Positions 1 to 12,364 of a stretch of DNA of 64,000 bases are shown in pieces (within the stretch, counting starts at the first letter, position 1; every line of letters begins with the position of its first letter). The stretch covers positions 59,465,852-59,529,851 of the forward strand of contig CM047815.1 in assembly GCA_026214975.1 (NCBI GenBank). Reading direction: 5' to 3'. The position numbers and the translations under genes were made by a program. Origin of the DNA: Gentiana macrophylla. Its lineage: Eukaryota > Streptophyta > Magnoliopsida > Gentianales > Gentianaceae. The notes below the pieces were generated by a model. That model had not been told where the DNA came from and did not search any database. It saw only the letters and a program-made list of their open reading frames with translations.

Positions 1-1267
1 CCACACAATCATTTGAGCGAGTCCATGAATCTTTCCAATGTCTATTCCCACTTTTAGACACAAATCACGATATATCAACAAGAGCTTTACTTCCACATCT
101 AAAGGCGTGAAACATTTCATTAATTCTAGGGTGTATCTACTTGGGATTTGAGGCCTTAGTGATAATGAAATGCTTCTGCTGTATCTTTGTGATTGGTGTA
201 TTTGTCGATTGGGGATTCGATTCAAGAATTTGTGTTGGAGTTTGCTATCACGAGGCGATGAGGGCAAACCTATGCCTAATTCATGGATGATATCGCGCTT
301 TGTGTACTCGGATGAGTGGAGTGGGAGAGTTGGAGGCGGATGAGATTTTTCCGTCTAGAGATAGTCGAGTTGGATTGTTACGGTTGATACACCGGGTTGT
401 TAAATCTACGATCTAGATAGTTGGTTGGTGATTTGGTGATGATGTTTAAGTTTTAATAAGTCAACTTTAGTTAAGTTTGAAGTTTTTAGTTAAGTTTATG
501 TTTTCTTTTAATTTGTAATAATCTATCTTGTTTAATATATATATGTCTCAGTTTTTTTAAGTTTGTTTGTTATTTAATGATATGATTAGTATACGCTAAA
601 ATTAAAATCGGATTAATAACGATAATAGAAAATTTTAATGATTGATTAAAATTATGCGTTTATTAATCCGATTTTAATTTTAAGCGTATATAATCATATC
701 ATTAAATAATAAACAAACTTAAAAAAAGCAGACATATATATTAAACAAGATAGATTATTACAAATTAAAAGAAAAACATAAACAACTAAAAACTTCAAAC
801 AACTAAAGTTGACTTATTAAAACAAACATCATCACCAAATCACCAACCAACTATCTAGATAAATGAGCGAAACAACCCGATGTATCAACGGTAACAATCA
901 AACTCGACTATCTCTAGGCGGAAAATCTCATCCGTCCAACTCTCCCACTCCACTCATCTGATACACGGCGGCGATATCATCCATGAATTAGGCATGGGTT
1001 TGCCCTCTTTACTACCGTGATAACAAACTCCAACCGCGATCGCTTTGAATCGAAATTCCCGATCGACAAATACACCAAACATCAAAAGCTGACGAAGCAT
1101 TTCATTATCACTAAGGCTCGAAAATCAGTAGACACCTACAGAATTAATGAAATGTTTCAGCCTTTAGATGTGAAGTAAATAACTGTTGATATATATCGTG
1201 ATTTAATGTCGAAAAGTGAAATAGACATTGGAAAGATTCATGGACTCTGTTCAAATGATTGTGTGAA
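1..1267. repeat. Large inverted repeat with about 620-bp arms
   Basis: Positions 1-620 and 658-1267 are reverse complements of each other with a short AT-rich spacer (621-657). For example, the start of the window (CCACACAATCATTTGAGCGA) reappears reversed at about 1247-1267, and the text around 596-620 reappears reversed at 658-690. Identity by eye is near 85-90% with small indels. Neither arm holds an ORF. A transcript would fold into one very long hairpin. It may be a foldback element, the two long TIRs of a Mutator-like element that lost its middle, or an inverted duplication. The left arm touches the window edge, so its outer end and any target duplication cannot be seen. Confidence 0.85.
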
Positions 1268-2310
1268 TTTTGTAAGCCCGTATGTTATCTCAAAATCTTG
1301 CATTAAAACCGATGGAATGCGAAAAATTTGTTGATAATAGCGAAGAGAGAGCGATCACTCTACTACGAAACAATCTGAGTGATATCGATCATGGATGTTG
1401 TCATGAAGCGAATAAAATTCTCGAACTATCGAGACATTTATCCTTCCTGCCGATAATACTAACAAATTTTTCCAGCCAAAACCGAATAATGGATTTTCCC
1501 GTTATCAATCTTATCTACATTTAAACTTTTCTCTAAGCTGGATTGGAGAATTACGCAAATCGATGGTATAAAATAATATTCTCATTAAACTTGAATTCGG
1601 ATGATCGAGTGTGAAGGCTCGTAAAAATTGACGAAGAAGATGATTGGTTGACATTTTAAAACGAGATGAAAATTTAAAATTAATACAAGAAAGTAAGAAG
1701 ATAGATAGTGAAAAGTGAAGAGATGGCAGTATTCTGTTCTGTCTTTACTTCATTAAATAGATAGTAAAACATGCGTGTGTGCGTAGACGGACTCAAATGA
1801 CTCATCCTTTTTTCTTCGCGGCTTGATCGAGAATAGCCGGACGGTCGACCTCATCCGGCTTTTCTGAGGGCGAAGTGAAAAAGTCAAATTATATTTTGAA
1901 TTTTTTACTTCGCGTGCCTATTACTACCTACTTCGCTGAAGATACTTCATAAGAGGTTAATTAAACTTGATCTGAAACGGATAAAGCGACACATTATATT
2001 TTGTAAAATGGCGTAGTAAGATACAAAAATTATTTTTGGGATTTTATAGTTTTATAAAAACTAAAGCGATTTAGAATACAAACCAAATTTCGATAAGACG
2101 ACTATAAAATCAAAATAAGCAGCGAAAAACAAACCAATATCTAAATGACAAATGTCGAATAAATGAAATGTGAATGCGATAAAATGTTTAATCAAACATA
2201 GTTATTAAATTCAATCTTCTTCGAATATCTTCCTGCGGATTGACATGAAAGCGAACTCGAAGCGGCTGAAGAAGCGGTGGTCGAAGCTGAAATAAATGGT
2301 CTGGCTGAAT
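1268..2310. other. No gene recognised
   Basis: AT-rich sequence just outside the inverted repeat. An 80-codon ORF at 1282-1524 (+) begins 15 bases beyond the right arm but shows no motif I recognise and ends in ordinary non-coding sequence. No terminal repeats or RNA genes were seen. Confidence 0.5.
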
Positions 2311-3662
2311 CTATCTATCGAACCCGTCGAACTCATGCGTCGTGACATGTGCAAACTCGATGAATCCTCCCCAACTAGATATCGGTTTGATCTCTGAACA
2401 TCTGTCGAAAATACACTGTTCCACTGGATTGGCTTCCAAAAGGATATGGCGATGGATGGCTTCGAAAGGTGAATGGAATAGTGTTACCCACTGATAAAGG
2501 TATAAGGATCGACAAACGACGTGGATAGGCGGGATCATCAAAGTAGGATTGCGAAACAGCTGCTCGTTCCTGCTTAAACCTCTGCGAATATCATCACACC
2601 AGCGCCTATTACTCTCGGCATATAAAGCCATGTTGAAACTTGACCACGTGCAACGTCTGACACTAAAGATTGAAGCATATCATAGGTGATAGTGTTGGAG
2701 AAAGGAGTTTGTTGAGTGACTAAAAAGATGGAAAGAAGAAGATGTGAAAAGCTGTGGAGTTGGTTGAGTTTGGCGTCTTACAATCAAAGAGCTAATACTA
2801 CCATCTGGAAGACTAGTCAAACTTCGGTCCAATCGATTTACATCGGCGGAGATAACTGTCATTGAAGCGGGACTGGTACTCCTCACCTACGACATAAATC
2901 GATGATAAAACAAGGAATGCGATGACTCTCTGTCTGGCAATGACAATACTCTCGAAATTCTTTTAAACATGACGCTACCAACATCCACTCGACATCGTTT
3001 ACCATCGCCCAAGCGATACAAACATCTTCTTTCCAAAAGCGTATGTTTTACGTGAAGGGTAGAGATTTATGGCTAATAAATCTTTTAATTGCCTCAACCC
3101 TCTAAAACAATTCCGTAATTAAATCTATTTTCTACCCACACGGCGATCGGTCAAAAGCATTCGAGCTCTCAGTGGCAATCTGCTCAAAACTTGCAGGATC
3201 ATCTAGATTATAAACCGCCTGTAATCCTCCCCGTCGAAAAACTTCAACTCTAGAATTGCATTTATAACCAGGTTTAAAGGAATATTTACGGCTCTAAAGT
3301 GCGATTTCTACACAACTACTCATCTTGTGATAATAGATAAAAGCGAATAAAACTCTCTTTACTAAAATAAATTAATAATCCCTTCTCTCTCTAGTGCGAT
3401 TAAAGCTGTGCGTTTTCTAAAGATGTTCTTAACTTCATCACCTAAATCATCCAAGTCTAATCCTTTTCAACCAACACATCACATTACTATAAATTTTATC
3501 ATGCGCTTTCTTAGCCTCGAGTGATCGCGGTTTCTCAAAGCTCACGGCTTCTTCGGTGATAACGATCTTATACCTACGACCGGAGTTGATATAGAATGTT
3601 TGATTTTCTTTTCTTAGAGATTCTTTTACTTGATTCACCATTCTACGATATTGTAATGCCAA
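2311..3662 (-). pseudogene. Unrecognised broken ORF cluster, possibly several exons
   Basis: Several open stretches lie in a row on the minus strand. The first starts at an ATG at 3662 and runs to 3447 (MALQYRRMVNQVKESLRKEN...). It continues to about 3362 after a one-base frame change (LDDLGDEVKNIFRKR). The next, at about 3245-3150, reads VEVFRRGGLQAVYNLDDP. Two more follow at 2886-2680 and 2631-2311; the latter has 106 codons with SNRRWCDDIRRG near its start. The residue mix looks more like a real protein than chance reading, but I do not recognise the family and cannot prove splicing. It may be a decayed host gene or transposon gene. Frame breaks could be real or sequencing errors. Confidence 0.3.
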
Positions 3663-3663
3663 T

Positions 3664-3700
3664 CAACAACAAAAACAAAAACAAAAACAACAAAAAAAAA
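3664..3700. repeat. CAAAAA microsatellite
   Basis: A run of CAAAAA units merging into a poly(A) stretch. Confidence 0.7.
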
Positions 3701-3701
3701 T

Positions 3702-4948
3702 GTCACAACACATTCAAAAATCAAAGCGATTGAAATAATCTAAAAATTATGAAAATACGAAAATTGATAACTACATAAACTAAATTATACCTTAATATGT
3801 AAAAGCGTTGAAAAGTAGGCGAAAAGTTGAAAAGTCGCGAATGTAATGTAACTTGTTTTTGCTCCTTTTGATTTTTTCAAATTTATGTAGAAAAGAAGAG
3901 ATGAAAAGGAAGAAATCAAGTAGTGGTAGTGTGAGAGGTGAATTTTGTGGAAGAATTGATAAAAATTTCGAGTGGTGGGGTTATGTGTGAGGTGCGGCTA
4001 TTGAAGAAAATTAGGAAGAAGAAGAAGAAAAAGTCATCTTTATGTTTTAGACCCGGACGATCGGGTTAAAGGCGGATCGATCCGTGCCCAATTTTTCCAC
4101 TTTTTTCGATTTTTTTTTTGATAAAAAACATATAAAACCTTAATAGAACTTAATTAAACTCTTAAAGATAAGTTTATAACATTTTACAACTTATTAAAAT
4201 CTTTATAACACTTAAAAACTTATAAAAATTTAATAAATTTATATCAACTCTTATAAAACATCTAAATAAAACTAAAAAAACTTTCATAAAACTTTTATAA
4301 AACTTCTCAAATTTCATAAAAGATCCAAATTTTATAAAATTCTCATAAGTTATGCGAAAATTTTATAAAATAAAATATAAGAAAGACTCGAAACTTAAGG
4401 GTTCTGATTCTTCGATTTAAAATATTCGAGTTACGATATAACGCTCAATCAACCTAACTCCTAAAAGCGAGGCATTTGAAATATCTCTCGGAATTCCATC
4501 GAAGATTTCGGATAACCACTAATCGTTCACTTCTTAACAATATTCAAACACTCATCCTGGATTTGGTTGTGTTTTTCCCACGGCGTCAACATGTTCACTT
4601 TTTCCACAGTCTGCATCTCATCGAAACTTTGCCTTCTTTTTATCGCAAGCTAGCTGATGTTCCATTACATACTCCTCTCAATCGATCTCTCTCAACAATT
4701 TCTTGTTTTGTTCAAAAACTAAAGCTACTATAGCAAGCGCGACATCTTTATCTAGGCCTAACTTTAAAAGTAAAATAAAACTCATATTCTATCTAAAAAG
4801 GCATCGATTCTTTTACGTCTATCGATAAAAGACGAAAAAGAGTTTAAACATAATTAAAAACACGAAAAAGTAAAGTAAAGGCGGATAGCGCGGTATTCGG
4901 TGATTCGATTTCTCTGCTTTTTGGTTCTTTTCTTTTTCTTTGCTTTTT
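3702..4948. other. AT-rich spacer, no gene recognised
   Basis: Very AT-rich, with many short imperfect repeats of TTATAAAACT between about 4120 and 4400. An 85-codon ORF at 4476-4733 (+) has no recognisable motif. The part next to 4949 would be the 3' untranslated tail of the Gypsy fragment that follows. Confidence 0.5.
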
Positions 4949-5357
4949 TTAATTTAGCGGGGGATCAATCAATAACATTACTTCTTCTTTCAGTGTGATT
5001 CCTTCTCCCTCCACAAATAACTTTACTTTGTGGCCATTGGCTATAAAAGTTGTATTTTCATCAGTTAGTTCAACAGCTCCAGATTTGTAAACCCGTGTTA
5101 CCTTAAATGGACATGTCCATCTCGACTTAAGCTTACCTGGAAACAACTTTAAACGTGAATTGTACAAAAGCACTCGATCACCTACATGGAACTCACGCTT
5201 AAAGATTCTCTTATCATGCAAAGATTTCGTGCGTTCCTTGTAGATTCGAGTGTTTTCATAAGAATCGAGACGAAATTCTTCTAGTTCTGTTAATTGAAGC
5301 AATCTATGATCACCGACAGCCTTAGGATCGAAATTCAGAAATCTAATAGCCCAGAAG
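4949..5357 (-). pseudogene. Gypsy integrase C-terminal fragment
   Basis: The minus strand reads LEHRAFWAIRFLNFD, then a helical stretch ending ENTRIYKERTKSLHDKRI, then FHVGDRVLLYNSRLKLFPGK and SRWTCPFKVTRVYKSGAVEL. It stops at 4949 (LLIDPPLN). This is the end of a Ty3/Gypsy integrase with its GPF/Y-type module, in the style of the non-chromodomain (Athila/Tat) lineages. Homology begins abruptly at about 5357 in LEHRAFW. Everything upstream (gag, protease, RT, RNase H, integrase core) is missing, so this is a truncated relic. Its strand is opposite to that of the LTR remnant at 6929, so the two do not form one intact element. Confidence 0.85.
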
Positions 5358-6888
5358 GCTCGGTGTTCTAGCCCAGAAATCTGTTTCCGGTGTTAGTTTT
5401 AAATTATAAAATTATCAAAATTTGTATTACTTATTTTTAATTTTTTAGTAGTTAATATATAAGTATGAGGAGTTAATATATAAATATGAATAAGAAATGA
5501 TATAATTTGGAAGAATAAGTTTTTAATTAAGTAAAGTATATTAGATATATTATAATTATATTTTATGTCTAATTTAGATTTTAATAAGATTTTAAGTTTA
5601 TATAATTGAATAATTAATATTAGATATTGTTTTTATGAAATTATATAAGTACATTGATAGTTATAAGTAAAATTCTTTAGAATAATTTTCTTTTCAATAT
5701 GAATTATAAGTTTGGAATTGGACTAAGGATGTCGATTTTTGGCACCACAAACATATAACTATAGCCAAATAGCCTACACAAATTTCCAATTTTTGTTCTT
5801 ACGTCGGCCTTGATTAGAGTGATCAAGACCTCACTCGAAATTGCTATTGTGATTAACTAGAAATAACCAACCTTTAGCTAATTTTGGTCTACATTTCCTT
5901 GAAATTTATGAAGTTTTGTACGTCTTTATGAAAGAGAGGAAGACATAAAAGCTAAGTTTTGGTATATCTTTGAGATTGGAAAAATTAGATAAGTATTAGT
6001 ATATTCGATCTTACCTCATGACACTTGCAAGATAGTCGATTTTGGTAATAAGTTCGGATATATTAATATTCTAAATTAAACGAAGCACCATATTTACACA
6101 AATTAATCAAATACAGGTATCTTCCTTATCTGTGATCGACAAATTAAAAGAAAGAACATATCGGTTGTAGCTACCAATGATTTGAGTGAGTAGGGTGTTA
6201 TCACGAAATGTCTATATCATTATGAGGTCAAAAGCTCCCAATTGCACGATGATAGTAGTCCAAAGGGTATTATCTCGAAATGTCCTATTCTTTGGGAATG
6301 AAGGCACCAAATGAAAAAGAAAAGTCGAATCATAAGATCTCAAGAAAGATTACAAGTTTAAGGAAACGGACTTGTAATTTTCGATCGAAAAGTAGTACTC
6401 GATCAATCTTGATGAAGCAATGCTTGTAAGTTTGATTTTCTACACACACTCACGCTTTTAGTTCTTAATATGTTTGTAAAAAAAAAAAAGATGCTATTAA
6501 TCGAGATTGTTTTTGATCAAGAATATGAAGATGTAGATACGTCTGACTTGCCTCTTCTCTTTTTTGATTTTCGTTTTCCGATTAACCAACATCTTGAGCC
6601 TAAACTTTATAAGCCATTTTTGTCGACTACCTGACCAAGTTTCCGATTCCAAGATTTCATAATATTTGCGATTAAAAATAATTCTAATATTTTATTTATA
6701 CTTATTAAGTATTACATGTACAATTTCATCTAAATAATATTTAGTATTTAAGCTATTTAAGTTATATACACTTTCTGTCTTCTTACAATTTTAAATTAGA
6801 ATAAGTAAAATAATTATAATATTGATAATATAAATTACATTAAAAATTACAATCTGATCAATTATATTATCTTTTATTACTACTTTAT
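5358..6888 (+). mobile_element. Probable 3' internal non-coding part of a Gypsy element
   Basis: No ORF is present. The stretch 6170-6300 contains a paired pattern (GATTTGAGTGAG..., then ATCACGAAATGTC, then a second ATCTCGAAATGTCCTATTC). The same pattern occurs in the 3' untranslated part of the gag-only elements at 27,340-27,480 and 32,790-32,920. Together with the polypurine tract at 6909 this marks the 3' end of a related non-chromovirus Gypsy element. The left boundary is unclear; 5400-5700 is plain AT-rich sequence. Confidence 0.5.
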
Positions 6889-6928
6889 TTTTTGCTCGAG
6901 GGACGATCAAAAGCTAAGTGGGAGTAGT
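6889..6928 (+). other. Gypsy hairpin and polypurine tract
   Basis: TTTTTTGCTCGAGGGACGAT followed by CAAAAGCTAAGTGGGAGTAG, directly before an LTR start. It is a damaged version of the hairpin (TGCTCG-GGA-CGAGCA) and polypurine tract seen intact at 27,898 and 33,336. Second-strand DNA synthesis would start here. Confidence 0.75.
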
Positions 6929-8874
6929 TGATATACTACTTTTATATGATTAAATATACGTTATATTATTATGTTTTATCAACGAATTCTATATAAAATA
7001 TATGAAATTATGGTATAAATGATATGAAATATTAATCTTTATAATTTAGAGTAGTTAGTAGTAATAATAGTAAAAGTTGTAATTTAAATTGCCGATTTTA
7101 GTAAATCGGAGTGTAAGTGTCGATTCGTGGGTATTTGTGGTATTTTATTGCGGTTATAAACCGAGACCCGAGAATCGACATATTGAAGTTTAATCATATC
7201 TCTCGGAAGGATTTAGAGAGTGCCACGAGCTTAAATGGTCAATTGAATAGCTTAAGTGGTCAAGTGGCCAATCAATTTGGTTAAGTGGTAATCGAGAAAT
7301 GTCTTCGACAAAAACGAATGGCTCATCAAAAGCGACATTATCTGAAGAAGAGCCCTTCACGAACGTTGTAGATTTCCCGAGAGCTTTCCGATGCCGCTTG
7401 AATCATGATTTTTGGAGGTCGAACTCGAGATATGAATTTTAGAAGTTTAATAATTATATATAATTATAATTATATATCACCGCACATCTTGATCAATCAA
7501 AGCGGTGGAGCTAATCATTACACCGGACCAGTCCGGCTTGATCTCGGACCGGTCCGGTCCAAGGACTTTTTTTCTATATAAGGAGATCATTTGCAAAGCA
7601 GAGTCGATGTACCAATATATATAAATCATCTCCTATATATATATCTCCTCTCTCTTTGTTTTCTTTTATTTAAGTAGTTTGTAAATAGGCCTTACGCCAA
7701 AAATAATAATCTCGTAGTATCGTTGTAATGCTCGGAAATTATCAAAAGTTCGATGTTGTTGAAGTCGTTGTAATGTCGGAAGAATACAACTCGACTCAAC
7801 ATTTGTAATCGGGTAAGTTTTCTTAAGTATTTATGTTTGTTTTATCTTTTTTTGTTGTTATAATGTTTTTAGGCTAACTCTAAATAACTAGCCAAAGTTA
7901 TGTAATCGTTTTATTTCGATCTTTTAGGTAAAGGAATCTTTATCTAATTAAAATTGATTAAAATTGAGTTAATTGAATCTTATTCTATACGTAACATATT
8001 GATAATATTGGATGGCGTAATTAACCAAGATGAATCGCACCATATAACCTAACGATGAACCGACCGAGAGAAGTTAGGATATGAGATAAAAGATAGAAAA
8101 ACCGGAGGTAAAATTGGCGTCTTGGCGTGACAAACGGAATCTATTTCCTACCGAGCGCGGATTTGTCTTGGGAAAGATTAATCTTATTAAAATTGTGCTC
8201 GAGATCGTAATAATGTTAAAATCAACGATTTAATTAAAACTAACACCGGAAAGTTAAATCGATCCGCGACAACGGAGCCTTTTGAATAACATCGGCCGTC
8301 GACAAGCGGAATAACCTCTTTTATCCGGGGTAGATTTGTACTCGATTACTGTTGAGACTAAGCGAGATTAGCATGGGGCGGTTGTGGAGATTGAGCGATG
8401 ACAATGACATATGACAATTTCATACGCTTTCGTGTGAGGAGGAATTGTTAACCTCGAGGAGTGCACCGTTTCATTTACTCAATTGGACCTAATATAAAAG
8501 GAAAGATCGAGCACATTCCATTTATTGAAAAGATCGTATAATTCAATTATATAAACTTTGGCTAGTTACATAAACTTATCTCATCTAGTTCTATAAATAT
8601 ATTGGTATCATATATTTATATCTATATATATATTATATTAGAAATAACTTTTAAATTACGCATTTATTTTATGTTGACTAGAATAGTAGTGATACGTGTT
8701 ATAAAATTGCGGTTTAGATCGAGTTAATAACGACTTTTTGGTGTTTAACCACACTTAGAAAAATTACCAAGTTCCTGAGGATTCGACACTCGACTCACCA
8801 TACTAGCACTTCTGATTTGACCCGATACACTTTGTCGGTTAAGGGTAGGTTTAGCACTAGAAAAGGCCACGTCA
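6929..8874 (+). mobile_element. Gypsy 3' LTR (about 1.95 kb)
   Basis: Starts TGATATACTACT directly after a polypurine tract and ends near GGCCACGTCA. The text at 8770-8815 (GAGGATTCGACACTCGACTC) matches the usual end region of Athila/Tat-type LTRs. A TATA box (CTATATAAGG, 7574-7583) lies about one third of the way in. GC-rich palindromes (GGACCAGTCC, GGACCGGTCC) lie 20-50 bases upstream of it. No matching 5' LTR is in the window, so this is the tail of a truncated element. The right edge is placed by the terminal CA and is less sure than the left. Confidence 0.65.
7574..7583 (+). promoter_or_regulatory. LTR TATA box
   Basis: CTATATAAGG in the Gypsy LTR, just downstream of paired GGACC palindromes that could be regulatory sites. 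It would drive retroelement transcription rightward. Confidence 0.6.
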
Positions 8875-9161
8875 AGATTCCCACGGGCCTCGCATTTGGA
8901 TTCCCAATTGTAGATCGGGCGGGCAAGGCGTGGTTGAGCGCCTCCATAGAAGTATAAAGAGTTAGACCGAGAGGTATATTCTTGTGACTAAAATTTTCTT
9001 GTGACTTACATTTTCATATGTCCGATTTCATTATCTCTAACTTCTTTTTCATGCGTACATCATATCGATGGGTTCTGGACCTTATACGATGCCAAATGGA
9101 AGTATATCGAGAATACTTTGAACCGCATCACGGTGATTGCCTTCTCTGAATTCTCCTCGTT

Positions 9162-9692
9162 TTGCGGCCGAGGTCATATAGATCGAGGAAGGCGCGCCAC
9201 ACACAATGGATATTCGGATCATGTGATTCGGTCGTCAAGCAATGGGATGAAAACACATGGCGTGCATACCCGGGCTATATATCTGGTCACTTTGAGGCTG
9301 CTTTGTCGAAGTGTCTATTCCCATGGAAGATTATAGTGTATGATTGTATGGTTGAGGATAACTATGATGGGAAGGAATATGTGAAGGATAATATAAGAGC
9401 ATTCGGTGTTTCGTTGAGGAGAGTGTTTGAGATGGATGCTCGTCTACGTAACCTCCCACAAATGCTTGATCCAGTGAAGCCTCTGTGCGGATCGAGGCGA
9501 TTCTGGCTCAATCGTACCACAAATGCCAATCCCGTAAGTGTTATAAATTTCAAACTATTTATAATAATATACATTATACATTATTTTCTTATCCTTTGAT
9601 TAATCAAAATTTACATTACATGCGAGGGTATTGTGTGGGGTATACACGTCAAGTTTATTGAGCATTTGATGCACAACGAAGATTTTCATTGA
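9162..9692 (+). pseudogene. Ulp1-like (C48) protease fragment of a plant transposon
   Basis: Open reading to 9533 contains GYISGHFEAAL and PWKIIVYDCMVEDN. These resemble the His and Asp parts of the catalytic centre of Ulp1/SENP-type cysteine proteases carried by some plant DNA transposons. A splice donor (CCC/GTAAGTG) follows at 9534. After an AT-rich gap a second piece starting about 9627 reads KFIEHLMHNEDFH and ends at 9692. Just before it, GGTATTGTGTGGGGTATAC would give the YCGVYT catalytic Cys block if one or two bases were surplus. The acceptor reads TGCGAG where TGCAG is expected. The N-terminal part is not readable. It is probably part of the same transposon family as the genes at 10.3-13.2 kb. 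Upstream (8875-9161) I see no further domain. Confidence 0.55.
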
Positions 9693-10329
9693 TCAAAGTG
9701 ATAATATGTTGTTATTAAGACATAAAATGTGTGTGCAGATTGTTTCATCAAGACATAGATCTTTAGATATTTAGGTATTTTTGGTGAATATATAAGCACT
9801 TGTTGGTGTATAGTCAACTTGATTTTTTTGTTTTATCTCAACTTATGGCGTTGTAATATTTATATTATAAATTTTGTTAGCTTTTATATTATCAATTTTT
9901 ATTCCTGTTGTTTAAGTGGTGGACAAGATTGTATAATTCTTTCTCCCTCAATAAAACAAAATAATAATAATTGAAGTGGCTTTTATTCACTCAGATAATG
10001 GTGGAGTACATCCTCATTCTCCTCACATGTGATCGAGGACACCACCAACTCTGAGACTAGCGACAAAGCATTAATTTATATTGTTTTAATAAAATATCTT
10101 CTTAATGAAAGGAAACATACATATTATCATAATACGGTTTGGTAAAACGAACACACAATTTAAGAAAAGACGGACTCGACATAGTACATTAGCCAAACCC
10201 AATTTGAAATGTTGGCTCGAAACAAACCAAGGGTGGTCACTTAAAGATGATAGGGAGGTTTCTGATCAATGTCATCATTGTCATACTGCAGTGCGTGAAA
10301 ATCTCTTGCGAGAGCCGTGATAAAAGCGG
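9693..10329. other. AT-rich spacer
   Basis: No domain recognised. A 71-codon ORF at 10,105-10,320 (+) lies opposite the tail of the next gene and is probably chance. Confidence 0.5.
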
Positions 10330-11159
10330 TTAATAGAGATAACCATCACCAGCCATGCTAAGCGATATGTTACCAATCCTATGAGCGATGTAACGTCCAA
10401 AATCAACTTCACGATTCAAAGCTGCGTACAAAAAGTTTTGGTCATTGCTCGGTTGAGCGATTGTATGCGTTACCATAAACGCTACTAGCAATCCATTCGA
10501 ACAAAACACGCAGTCATTCGTTTAGGATATTGGCGCCTCTCAATTAGATGTTTGAATGCCTCAACGTTGAAAGAGGTCAGTAGTATGAGAGATTGTATGT
10601 TTCCACTCGGTACACGATAGTAGCGATTGATCCAATCTGAAGTAAAGCAGACATCTACTCCACGTAATTTGTACACCCCTGATACTGGTATTGTATCATG
10701 CGACACATTAATTTTTGACCTGACAAGCGTGTAGAATTCACGAACAATTGATCGGTTCATAGTCGAGGTCGGTGCGAGACTACGTGCGTGGTGGTCTGAC
10801 GAAATTCTACGTAAGAGAATCTTCAGATTGGTAGGTAGACTCTCCCATTGAATTCTCCTCTCTCCGACAACAGTTCTATCTTGAAAGTGCCAAATCCAAT
10901 TGTGACGCTCATGGACTGTTGTGAACCGATTTAGCAGTGTATCCTCATCGTAAAAGTGAGTTATACCGGGCTGTCTCACTGGCCGATTAGGATGCCATTC
11001 CGGGAGAATTTCATTTTCGGGATTAAAAATTTGAATGTTAGAAGGAGGGGAATCCGATTCATACATTGTGGCTAAGGCAGAGTAAAAGTGAGGGTTATGC
11101 ATGGGTAGTGTAAAATTCATAGTATATATAGAGTTATCGATGTAAGAGGTCATTGTCAA
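10330..11159 (-). pseudogene. Putative plant transposon protein gene, one frameshift
   Basis: A 224-codon frame runs from the ATG at 11,159 to 10,485. Its middle reads NRSIVREFYTLV, then a hydrophobic gap, then KLRGVDVCFTSDWINRYY. This is the layout of the 'putative plant transposon protein' domain: a conserved (V)REFY block followed by V-R-G-x-x-V-x-F-x-x-x-x-I-N-x-Y. Just before its stop the frame shifts. The next frame reads LLVAFMVTHTIAQPSND, NFLYAALNREVDFGRYIAHR and IGNISLSM, ending about 10,330, which completes the domain. The N-terminal 90 residues are acidic and Pro-rich. Function is unknown; such proteins accompany Ulp1 proteases in plant transposons. It is divergent from the homologue at 12,365 and shares a 1.2-kb spacer with it. 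Confidence 0.65.
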
Positions 11160-11189
11160 GTCTTGTCAATCTATCAATGTTCTGTTGAT

Positions 11190-12260
11190 TTTTGAATGAT
11201 TTAAATCCAACATTTGGACGGATTCCGTCCTTTTTGGTCAGTGAGTGAATTCGGACGGTTTCTATACTTTCAATCAATCAATGTTCCTGTTGAATTGTCA
11301 TGGTGTCGGCGATATTTTTGAAAAAAGTTAAATGAAGGTGTAGTCAATGTCAAAGCATAAAGTAATATCTGCAAAATTCAACAAGAACATTGATTGATTC
11401 AAGATGCGGAATCCGTCGAATTTACTTCTTGACCAATAATGAAGGAATCCGTCCAAATTTTGGACGGACTCCGTCAAAACCCAATAGGAACATCGATTGA
11501 TTGAAAGTGCGAAACCGTCGAATTCACTCAGCGACAAACAAGGATGGATCAATTAGGCGGATCCGTCTAAATTTAGACGAATCCCACCTAATTTAGGCGG
11601 ATTCCAATTAATGCTTCTTTTGACTAGCCATGTTGTCGATCCAAGACAAGACTTGACATTGTACTATGTGTCCAACCTATATGTCATGTGTGCTCACTAT
11701 CGGCGGGTCCCACACTTCAAGTGGTTGTGACTTATAAATTTAGGCAGGCCATATAGGTACAGTGTTACTATAGACGTGAGGTAATATCTGCAGAATTAAA
11801 CAAGAACATTGATTGATATATTTTTGAAAAAAAGTGAAATCAAAGTGTAGTCAATGTCAAAACATAACCACTATTCCCGTCTAAATAAGGACAGCAATGT
11901 TTCCAATTAGACGGATCCGTCTAAATTTAGACGGAATCCCTCTAATTTAGACGGAATCCAATTAATGTCAAAACATAACTAGCCATGTTCTCCATCTGAA
12001 GACAAGACTTGACACTTTGTACTATGTGTCCTACCTATATGTCATGTGTGTAGTCACTTTATCGTGGGTCCACACTTCAAGTGGTTGTGAGTTATGCATT
12101 TAGGCATGCCACATAGATCTGATGACACTATAGACGGGCCCCACACACGTCAAATGGTGGTGAGTTATGACCGTCCAAATTGGGCGATTCCGTCCAAATA
12201 TTGGGCGCTCCGTGCAAATGTGCCACGAGTCAAAATTCCACCGACCTTCTCAATCAATGT
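11190..12260. repeat. Palindrome-rich spacer with direct repeats
   Basis: The spacer between the divergent transposon genes is packed with GTCCAAAT/GTCTAAAT motifs in both orientations. The perfect palindrome CCGTCTAAATTTAGACGG lies at 11,917-11,934. Its 16-base core also lies at 11,564-11,579, and a near-palindrome CCGTCCAAATTTTGGACGG lies at about 11,449-11,467. Longer direct repeats also occur. A block containing CAAGACTTGACA, TGTACTATGTGTCC and CACTTCAAGTGGTTGTGA appears near 11,645 and again near 12,000. TTTTTGAAAAAAG...TAGTCAATGTCAAA appears at about 11,315 and 11,822. The layout resembles subterminal transposase-binding arrays of DNA transposons or a shared bidirectional promoter. Confidence 0.75.
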
Positions 12261-12364
12261 TTCTTTTGGGAAAAATCTATATAGTGACAAATCCTTTAAC
12301 AACCATTCATCCCTCTCATTTCTCGTTTATTTTACTCATATAATCTCTTCTAGTGTTCCTTTCA

